Source: Cornus controversa (lineage: Eukaryota > Streptophyta > Magnoliopsida > Cornales > Cornaceae). From it: a stretch of 64,000 nt of DNA. The notes beneath the pieces were generated by a model. The model saw only the letters and a program-made list of their open reading frames with translations. It did no database searches and had not been told where the DNA came from. Location: positions 7,551,501 to 7,615,500 of the forward strand of contig CM048850.1 of NCBI GenBank assembly GCA_026545225.1, in the 5' to 3' direction. Below are positions 55,926-64,000 of the stretch, piece by piece. The translations under genes and the position numbers were made by a program. Within the stretch, counting starts at the first letter, position 1; each line of letters begins with the position of its first letter.

Positions 55926-58245
55926 CCCAACAGGTGGCGGATGGACTAGTTTAGGTAGCAAGCGAGTTGGTTTCAAGGACCGTATAGCAGTCGTGGGTGC
56001 TGCAATTCACAAAGTGGTCATGGGTGACTTTAAGCCGCAAAAGCATGGTAAGCGGTCGAGAGTGCTTTAACTCATGAAGCAGTCGTGGGTGATTTTAACC
56101 CACAAAGGTGGTAATAGTGGTTGCAAGTGACTTTAACCCACGAAGGATAGGGGATGATTGAGGGCAACCTCCCCTCATGGGTATGTTTTGGTTAACACCT
56201 TGGCATACCCCAGGGTTGTGAGAAATCATTGAAAAATGGGTGATCATGTGGCTCCGAGCTCATGACCCCAATTGATAACTCTCATTAGCAGGGACTGTAT
56301 GGATGATTACTGGCTCTTCTCTTCAAAATAGAAAGTAACTAGTTGTGACGTTACTTCTAGCCTTGATGGGATGGAGCTTATATGAAGCCATAGGGACTCG
56401 CGGGTCATTTCTTGCACAGAGGTGCACTGTGATATGACCTAAGCGATTATGGTGTCCAAACGGAACGTATGACGTCATAACTCTAGCCGGGAAGATGGAT
56501 TGAGTGTGAAATAGAGGATTGAGATAAGGGCTCGTTGAGTTCTAAAACATAACTATGTGATTCGCGAGGGGTATTATGTATTGTGCTTTAAATAGAATAG
56601 TATCATAATACTTACCCGCGATCATAGAAGAAATGTTCATGGCTTCAACCAAGTATGACAAACAAAGGGACACGTGGCATAATGAGCTTGTGCCACATAG
56701 GATGAGAGCTGCCAAAGGCTCATACCTAAGGTCTATAAATAGCCCATGGTGTGAAGACAGTTAGTCAACTTTGACCCCCTCCCTCTTCGAGTCATATTTG
56801 ATTTCTCTCTCTCCCATCTAATCCTCATCTCGCTCTCTTCCATATATACCAAACCTAGTTTTACATATCATCTCTCTCTTCCATCACTTAGATTGTTTAT
56901 TTGATATAATTGATTCATTCTAGCATATCCATTCTAGTCCAATCAAGTGTTAGTCACTCATTTTAGCAAAACCCATTCACTTACATTTTGGCAACTTCAC
57001 TGGAACCAGAGATTCTGGGTTCGATCCCAAGTGAAGTCACCAAATATAAAGATATGGGTTCAAATTATAGAGAGGGAATGACTAACACTAATCTGGATGA
57101 AAGAGAAGAAGTTAGAATATATAAATCTGTGTGAGGAAAGTACTGTAATGGAAGAGAGATAAAGTATGTAAAACTAGGTTTAAAATGTATAGAAGAGAAA
57201 GCTGAGGATGAGATGGGAGAGAGAGAAAACAAGGATGCCTGGGAGAGGGAGGAGGGCCGGAGTTGACTAACTACCTTCACACTATGGGTATTTGTAGACC
57301 TTACGTATGAGCCTTTGATGACTGTCATCCTACGTGGCACAAGCTCATTATGCCACGTGTCCCTTCCTTTGTCAGACTTGGTTGAAGCCATGAACATCTC
57401 TTCCATGATCGCGGGAAAGTATTATGATACTATTCTATTTAAAACACAATATATAATACCCCTCTTGAGTCACATAGTTATGCTTTAGACCTCAACAAGT
57501 ATTTCTCTCAATCCTCCATTCCATACTCAAACCATCTTCCCGGCTGGAGTTATGACGTCATACGTTCCATTTTGACACTATAACCGCTTGGGTCATTTCA
57601 TAGTGCGCCTTTATGCTAGAAATGACCCGCGGGTCCCTATGGCTTCATATGAGCTCCACCCCATCAAGGCTAGAAGTAACGTCGTGACTAGTTACTTTCT
57701 ATCTTGAAGAGAAGAGACAATAATCCTCTGTACGGTCCCTGCTTATGAGAGCTATCACTCGGGGTTATGAGCTCGGAGCCACGTGATCCCCCATTCTTCT
57801 ATGATTTCTCATAGCCCCGGGGTATGCCTAGGTGTTAACCAAAAAATACCTGCGAGGGGACGTTGCCCCCAATCATCGCCCACCATTCGTGGGTTAAAGT
57901 CACTTGTGATCGCTTTTACTACCTTGCGAGTTTAAGCCACCCGTGACTGCTTTATGAGTTAGCACCCATGGCCGCTTTCAATCATTTCGTGAGTTAAAGT
58001 CACCCATGACTGTTATATGATCCTTGAAACCAACTCATTTGCTACCCAAACCAGTCCATCCGCCACCCGCTGGGATATACAAAAGATCCTCTTGCGACCC
58101 ATCGGGTTGTGGGAAAGGTCAACCTGCAGCCCTATTGGGTTGCGAGTGGACCCTACTCGCCACTTGCGACCTATTGAATTGTGAGCAGGGTCCACTCGTA
58201 ACCGATTGAGTCGCGGGAAGAGTTTGCCCGCCTAAGGACAAGGGC
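55705..58245. repeat. Large palindrome: two inverted LTRs with facing primer-binding sites
   Basis: Left arm about 55705-57015 and right arm about 57017-58245 are reverse complements along their length (for example CATGGCTTCAACCAAG(T)TATGACAAA, GGGACACGTGGCATAATGAG, GTTATGACGTCATACGTTCC, GGATGGACTGGTTTGGGTAGCAA). At the centre, TTTTGGCAACTTCACTGG (56986-57003) is followed by the reversed form of TTTGGTGACTTCACTTGG (57028-57045). These resemble the TGGCGACTCCACTGGGG-type PBS of Tat-lineage gypsy elements. Each arm is thus an LTR plus PBS, joined with only about 25 bases between. Confidence 0.85.
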
Positions 58246-59241
58246 CCTTTTTTTGCCTGCCTTCAAATTTCGTAATGTAATCTATACCTCTCTCTTTATG
58301 TTTTTGAGGTACACTTTTTTATAGTTTAATTGAAAGAAAAAAAAATTAAAAATTTAACATATCGGAAGAATACCAAAATACCATATCTCAATTTGTCACA
58401 TCATATCTCTAATAAATTTGAAGTGTGATATTTGAAGAATGCCAACAACGAATGAACCATGTCTCAAAACTACATCCATTATAAAAACAAAAACAATTCA
58501 ACAAAAGTCATTATATATGCAAAAGCAATTAGTATCAACTTACATCAATCTTTCAAAAAGATGTAATAATTCCAAAAAATTCAAATCATTATACGATATT
58601 TACTTATAAGAAAATAACAAAGAAGTATCATATAATAATTATCACCAATCTTCCAACATCCTCACCCCTTCTCTACGTGTAAGATGCAAAGATAAAAAAG
58701 GAAAAAGAAAAAAAAATCAGACATAAAATCTTTGTAATTTAATTTTATTAAATGTTGATAAATGAATCATATATAAGTACATATATAAGTGGATGTCCTA
58801 AAGAAATTTTCATCCTAATTTCCCAGTTTAAATGTCTCCCCTTTCCTTCAATGTTAGTTTTCTCTAATAAGATTGCACTTACAAGTAGAATTGGAAATAA
58901 AGACTTCGACACTAAAACACCTATAAATCACAAAGTTGCATATGATTTTTAGAACAATTATGGTTCCTTGACAAACAAAAAAATGCAGTTAAAAATATAC
59001 TTCTTGAGATAAGAATGAAATTACTGACATAACCTTTAGAAAGAATCAGGAATTTGTGCAGTCCAGGTAATAAAATAGAAAAGATGATGATTCTTATTTA
59101 TTTCTGGTCAACTCAAATTGTCAATAGTGCCATGTATGAAACATACAAAGCACACTAATGCAAGCTAATAAAATAGAAAAGAAGACAATTCAACCTGCAC
59201 AAAAGTGGAGTAAGTTAGAAGGCAAAGTTGCAAAACATTTA
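58246..59241. other. AT-rich non-coding DNA
   Basis: No conserved reading frame or element recognised. Confidence 0.6.
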
Positions 59242-59711
59242 GGCTCCGTTTGGATTGAGGGATTTGGAAGGATATGGAGAGAAAAGAAAGGAGAGGATAT
59301 GCCATGCTATATTTGAATAGACTTTATTAAAAGAAAAGAAAGGATAAGAAGGGATAACTATACCTCCTTATCCCTCATATCCTACCCTCCCAAAAATGAG
59401 AAGATTAGGAGGGTAAGGATAGTGCTTAAGTAGTAATTTCATAATTTTGAAACTGCCCTCAACAATTAGAAACAGAAAATTGTTATTCCACTCGTGTTCC
59501 ATAAATATAAAAGGATATGATAGTAATTTAGTTGTTATCTTTTCTCTCCCCAATCTTATCCAAACAAGAATGGTATCATTTTCTTTCTTTTCTCTCTTAT
59601 TTCTCCAAACATAAATAGAGTTTGTTGATATCCTCTCCTCTCCTTTCTTTTCTCTCATAACTAATGTTATCCATCTCCTTTCTTTTTTCTCGTGTCTATC
59701 CAAATGGAGCC
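59242..59711. mobile_element. Tourist-like MITE, 470 bp, TTA target duplication
   Basis: GGCTCCGTTTGGATTGAGGG at the left and, reversed from the right, GGCTCCATTTGGATAGACACG are the TIRs. TTA flanks both ends (59239-59241 and 59712-59714), as for PIF/Harbinger elements. AGAGAAAAGAAAGGAGAGGATAT at the left pairs with ATATCCTCTCCTCTCCTTTCTTTTCTCT at the right. The minus-strand ORF at 59368-59814 is not coding. Confidence 0.75.
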
Positions 59712-59714
59712 TTA

Positions 59715-59918
59715 AAATAGAATGATTTATTAATAGTATCTGACTTTGAAAATGGAAAAAGAAATAAAATAAAATAAAATAAAGAAAAGAAAATGGCAAC
59801 TTAATCGAGTTCAAAGTTACATTATTTTTTCCTTGCTAAATGCATGCCTCTAAGATACCACAATGTTCAAAATAAGTGAAACACAAAATTTCTTGAAGAG
59901 CAACTCTAGTCAAAACAG
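59715..59918. other. Non-coding DNA before SPH remnant
   Basis: A-rich (AAATA)n near 59762-59785. No gene; may contain lost SPH coding sequence. Confidence 0.5.
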
Positions 59919-60056
59919 TTATGATATTACCGCTTTTATATTCTTAGCGACAACAACCCCATTCCATAGAACAATGAACAATACAAGTAACGTTACCCCA
60001 TTCCATAGAACAATGAACAATACAAGTAACGTTACGCTTTTGCTCAACAAATCCAT
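59919..60056 (-). pseudogene. SPH gene remnant: signal peptide with internal duplication
   Basis: Starting at the ATG at 60056, the frame reads MDLLSKSVTLLVLFIVLWNG, then repeats VTLLVLFIVLWNG, then VVVAKNIKAVIS and a stop. It matches the N-terminus of the intact SPH gene (GLLRKSVIMLLALLFIVLWN), and the upstream bases (AAAGAACTCACAAAT versus CTCCCAAAAAAGTA) are also similar. A 39-bp tandem duplication doubles the signal-peptide core. No S1 domain follows, so this is a broken paralogue. A LINE fragment lies just beside it. Confidence 0.8.
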
Positions 60057-60116
60057 ATTTGTGAGTTCTTTGGAAAAGAAAGAAAGGAATTTCAAAAGTG
60101 TATATATTACCCATAT

Positions 60117-60800
60117 ATTCCTACTCTTATTGATAAGGCTCAAAATACCTTTATCAATGGGAGGAAGATAGAGGATAATATTATCCTTGCCAGGAACTAG
60201 GAGAGGATATCATAGGAACCTCATTTCCCCAAGGTGTACCATTAAGATTGATCTATCCAAGGCCTATAATACCCTCTGTTGGTCTTTTCTTATAGACTTG
60301 CTGAAACTTTTGAACTTCCCTTCTCAATTCATTTATTGGATTTACACCTGTATATCAACTGCCTCTTTTTCCATATCTATCAATGGGGAATTGTGTGGCT
60401 TTTTCAAAACTGTTGAGGGGGTAGGGGATCCTACACCCCTTACCTCTTTTTACTTGCCATGGACGACCCCTCTTCTACCATCCACCACTTTGTATAGTCT
60501 AACCCCAACTTTTCTTACCATTGGAGGTGCAAGACCCTTAAACTTACTCACCTCACCTTTCCAGATGACATCCTTATGTTCTGCAAAAGCAATCTTGAGT
60601 CAGCCAAGACCTTAAAACACTTCATAAACACATTTGCTTCCCTTTCAGGCCTAAACCCCAACCTTAGCAAAAGCCAAGTTTTCTTCAGCAATGTGACACA
60701 AAACACCATTGATGTCATATCCAACCTCTTGGATATCCTATGTGGTACTCTCCCACTCAGATATTTAGGCCTACATTTGATCACTACAAAACTCTCTGTT
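60117..60800 (+). pseudogene. L1-type LINE reverse transcriptase fragment
   Basis: Pieces in order are AQNTFINGRKIEDNIILA (usual form QxAFIxGRxIxDNILLA), IKIDLSKAYNTLCWSFL, FIYWIYTCISTASFSISING and ELCGFFK. After frame changes come YLFLLAMDD and FPDDILMFCKSN (normally FADD, the catalytic pair), SGLNPNLSKSQVFFSNV and LPLRYLGLHLITTKLS. This is the RT domain order of plant L1 LINEs. Several frameshifts and stops make it dead, and it is truncated at both ends. Confidence 0.88.
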
Positions 60801-60850
60801 GATTGTAAAAACATGACAGAGAACTGTGAGTTACGCGGTGTGGAAGCGGT

Positions 60851-62007
60851 TGTGAAAAGTATTTTAGAACCTAGAGGGGGGGTGAATAGGATCACTTGCT
60901 CGTTTGCTTAATTTTTAATTAATTCAATTTTAAGTCCAATTAACCAAACAATTAAAGAAAGTAAATAAATAAAGTGCAAGTAAAGAAAAGAATGCACCAG
61001 ATATACGTGGAAACCCAAGGCGGAAAAAACCACGGAGGGAGGTGGCACGCCTCAGGAAACCAATTCACTATGATGAAGCAAAGTACAACAGACTCTGTCT
61101 TAGTCTCACACCTCTCTTCACTATGTCAAGGATCTGATGCAGAACACCTCAGGCTTATGATTGCGACAACACGTCTAACTGCTGCAGACTTCCGGCTAAC
61201 GTCACCACCCTTACAGAAAGGTTGCTGGAAGAACCAAAATACTTAGCAAGTATTTTGTTCCATTCGTAGTGCAATCTGGTCACCTTTATTCCTCAGTAAG
61301 CGAGCAAGCGAAGAACCGTCAATCCAATGTTCTGATCAGCAAATAGATTTGATGCAGTCTCTGAGCAGCTAATCAAAAGTAGAACACTATCCTAAATATC
61401 ACTCGTGAAGTATGGATGTGTGTTCTTAAAAATATAAAGCCCTAATTATATTGTACATACTTTCTCTCTCTAAAAATAATATTCCAAGGCGTATTTTGTA
61501 GAGAAAATATGAATACATATATATAGGCAAGGAAGTTCTAATTTTACTTGGAAAAGAAGTTGAATACTAAAATAGAACTCTCCTATAAGTTTCAAACCCA
61601 TTAGGAATCATAATTTCTGTCAAATTTTATTTCCTATTTAGAACAGGCTAAGTTGGACCGATGCCAAATAAATAGGACCGGTGGGACATTTTGAAAACCT
61701 GCAAAAACTAAACTGCCGAGAAAATTTGGACCAGTCCTAAATATTGGGGACCGGTCCTAATTTGAAATACCCTAAATTTTGCATTTAAACCCTGGTTTTT
61801 CAAAATAGGCTCGGAACTAAAAAGTGCAGAGTGTCCTCACCATACTTACCTGTACTATATGGTGTTCTAACTGATTTGTCGGCTTCCATCACTTGAGTGT
61901 CAGCTCGAAGTTGTCGATGATCAATACAAAGAATAAATCAAAAATTACAACTCAATCAATTAGGTTTTGATCATCGAAATATGCTAATTATAAATTTATA
62001 TCTCACA
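60851..62007 (-). repeat. 3' LTR of Sirevirus-like copia element
   Basis: On the plus strand it runs TGTGAAAAGTATTTTAGAACC TAGAGGGGGGTGAATAGG ... TATATCTCACA. On its right (upstream in the element) lies a polypurine tract, so this is the 3' LTR of a minus-strand element. It is homologous to the solo LTR at 42277-43593. It contains repeated GGACCGGTCC-type words at 61670-61760. Confidence 0.75.
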
Positions 62008-62360
62008 ATCTCCCCCTTTGGCAATTTCATGACAAAATCACCTAGACAATTATAACCCAACCCATTGGATAAATTAGATTACAATGTTGCCCAAAAATAC
62101 ATAGAAATAAAAAGCTGATCATCAAAAGCTTCACTTGTGTGTTTAGAATAAAACCTGTTGTACCTGCACATCCCTTAAACAACAGAACTTGTGAAAAGCT
62201 TAATAAAGAAATATAATCACAACTCTGTAATAACTCAAATCTGTAATGCTCCCCCTTAATCTCCCAAGCAAAAATATCTGATAAATATATCTCCCCCTTT
62301 GTATCTCCCCATTTGTCAAAGAACCTCATATCACATAACAATATCATCTCCCCCTTTTTG
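62008..62360 (-). other. Reiterated polypurine tracts
   Basis: AAAGGGGGAGAT-type tracts (minus strand) occur at 62008-62021 (next to the LTR), 62249-62266, 62289-62310 (double) and 62345-62360. Multiple PPT-like tracts before the 3' LTR are a reported trait of Sireviruses. Confidence 0.8.
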
Positions 62361-62591
62361 GAACAAATTGACAAAGTAATACCCAAGAGATTTATATAAA
62401 TAGATAAATCATGAAGCACATAGAGAGATTAAGACAATAATGAAGCAAAAATAATCATCATTACTGATCAAATAAGTATCCAAAACATATCAGTTGATGG
62501 AATAAACAAAACATAACAAAAATAAATATCTAGACATCAAAGATAGAGAAATCAACAACTGTCTAGAACAAAAGATAATAAGACCTAAAGT
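62361..62591 (-). other. 3' non-coding region of Sirevirus-like element
   Basis: A/T-rich sequence between the PPT cluster and the downstream ORF. No coding signal. Confidence 0.5.
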
Positions 62592-63626
62592 CTAATCATC
62601 TCCTGCATCATCAGCAGCCTCATCAGAGACAGCAGGGTCCAGCTTGTCTATCCTAGCATGTAAGCGATCAAACCCTTGCTGAATGAACCTTAGAACTTGG
62701 TTCATCTGATTGGCCATCACTAGTGTGTCAGTTGCAAGAAGTTGGAAAACTCCACGACCTCCAAACACAGCCTATCCAGCTCCTTGACTGAGCTCATATG
62801 CTTTCCTATCCTTCTCTTTCTTGTTGACTGAACGAGTAATTGAGGTAGCATCAATTATCCCTTTCGGTCTTTCAACATATGCTCTATCAGGAATAGGGAC
62901 CCTTGCACCTCTTATAATAGCCATGATAATCTATGGGAAGGGTAAGGCTGACAATGACCTAGAGTGTCGAGTAGCTAGAATCATGGTACGCATGATTGTT
63001 GCGGGAAGATTGATGGGATCCTCTCGAACAATATGGTATAGTAGCTCGGCTCGACTCTTGATCAAGTTACGTTTATGATCATGAGGATCAAGGTTGTAGG
63101 ATACCACCAAATTCAATGCCGACACATTGTGTGTGATATAGAGTGAAGGCAACCTATCAACAAGTCTAGGGGCAGGGTATACATAACTCCCTAATCATGT
63201 CATCTATGGTTGGTCGATTTGGATCCTCAATTTGATATGGCAAAACTAAGCCATTTTTAATCTCTGGAACTCCCAATATATTGGCAATTGTATCCTTGGT
63301 AACCTCAACACGAACACCATAACATTTGGTCACAAAAGTTAGATCATCCAAGCTCGATGTAATGATATTACCATAGAAATATCAAACCATGTCCGGCTTG
63401 ACAATCTCCCAAAGATCACATAAAGACTCCCAACCATTATCCTCAAAATATTGCACAAAATCCAGTTTCCATTCTTGTTTGATCGCCACAAGATTCACTT
63501 TGCCTGACATCCAATGATGTTTGTGAAAGTGTTATAGTTAAAATCATCTTCAAATATGTTTCTAGTAAACACAATTCGATTATCTGCACTTGTTGACGCA
63601 TCATTACGTCCTCGTTTGCGTGCCAT
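62592..63626 (-). pseudogene. Plant transposon-type protein downstream of a Sirevirus-like pol
   Basis: From the ATG at 63626, MARKRGRNDASTSADNRIVF then TRNIFEDDFN begins a coding region that continues in shifting frames: LDDLTFVTKCYGVRVEVTKD, TIANILGVPEIKNGLVLPYQ, then LVDRLPSLYITHNVSALNLV, NLIKSRAELLYHI, and an acidic end DEAADDAGDD with stop at 62592-62594. The RVEVT..TIxxxLGxP and LIxSRAELLYHI-like blocks are what I recognise from the 'putative plant transposon protein' family often carried by plant retroelements. Its role is unknown. Several frameshifts make it a pseudogene. Confidence 0.6.
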
Positions 63627-64000
63627 CAACACCACAATGAATGGCATCAAAAATATTGTCAATAGTTCCATTGAGACTTTTTGTCGAACACCTTGTGTGC
63701 AAGTCTTTAAACCTCAAATTTCAAAACAATTTATTTGCACAATTTCTCCCAAATCAATAATCAATCAACACAAACTCCGAAAGTTCAATCCCAATCCACC
63801 AATCAATCACAACTCAAGAGTAATATAGACGAAGAGAATATATGTGAGATGGTGAGAATGTATAGAAACTTAGAGTGTTTGAGAGAGTGAGATATGAGTG
63901 TGTGCATATGAGAGTGAGATAGAGGTTTTAAGAAAAAAGTGCGCGCAGAATCAATATTCTGGGCATTCGCTAAGTGTGACCGGTCCTCATATTTGGGGAC
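63627..64000 (-). other. Sequence upstream of the transposon-protein ORF
   Basis: GA-rich tract (63830-63920, GAGAGTGAGATA type) and GTGACCGGTCCTCATATTTGGGG at the window edge, resembling GGGGACCGGTCCTAATTTG inside the LTR at 61740. It might be an approaching LTR or leader; it cannot be resolved here. Confidence 0.4.

Noticed and set aside
59368-59814. 148-residue minus-strand ORF
   Set aside because: It overlaps the Tourist-like MITE and its TIRs, is low in complexity and has no domain.

Overview
This window is AT-rich plant nuclear DNA, almost certainly from a eudicot. The evidence is a complete S-protein-homologue (SPH) gene, a decayed LOB-domain (LBD) transcription-factor gene, and plant-type transposons: Athila-like Ty3/gypsy, Ty1/copia including a Sirevirus-like element, TRIM, CACTA, hAT, Mutator-like MITEs and L1-type LINEs. 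There are no bacterial-type operons, no CRISPR array and no rRNA or tRNA gene that I could recognise. Most of the 64 kb is nested mobile DNA. The only intact-looking host gene is the SPH gene at 44114-44557 (minus).

Layout. 1-3833: minus-strand copia element (reverse transcriptase fragment, integrase, gag, leader, PBS, 5' LTR) running off the left edge. 3834-10261: a non-coding LTR element with several tandem arrays; its 3' LTR is split by a 3.4-kb TG...CA insertion with a 5-bp TSD, which itself holds a TRIM with its own 5-bp TSD. 10262-15190: a LINE tail with an RNase H-like domain, MITEs, a LINE stub, a 1.3-kb long-TIR foldback element, and a triplicated intron/exon-like block. 15191-33273: one 18-kb Athila-like gypsy element on the minus strand with matching LTRs, a 5-bp TSD (GTTGT), PBS, PPT and a nearly complete gag-pol. 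Its 3' LTR carries a TRIM and its 3' non-coding region carries a 6.4-kb CACTA element with gene fragments resembling a ubiquitin-conjugating enzyme and a glyoxylate reductase. 33274-35330: LBD pseudogene and possible Helitron ends. 35336-39200: second copy of the non-coding LTR element, then a diverged LTR-like block with an expanded minisatellite. 39220-41376: decayed copia on the plus strand. 41377-48530: MITEs, a solo LTR, the SPH gene, a non-autonomous hAT and another probable solo LTR. About 48540-55131: an Athila-like element with gag but most of pol deleted. 55705-58245: a large palindrome of two LTRs whose primer-binding sites face each other. 58246-64000: a Tourist-like MITE, a second SPH remnant, a LINE RT fragment, and a Sirevirus-like LTR plus downstream ORF remnant on the minus strand, cut by the right edge.

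How the parts relate. Boundaries are strongest where an empty copy exists in the window: the two Athila LTRs give the empty site for one TRIM, and the two copies of the non-coding LTR element give the empty site for the 3.4-kb insertion. The Athila insertion separates the LBD pseudogene's proximal upstream DNA (about 410 bp) from its former distal upstream DNA. The two SPH sequences, about 15 kb apart, point to an old SPH cluster later broken by transposons. All boundaries, identities and family calls were made by eye.
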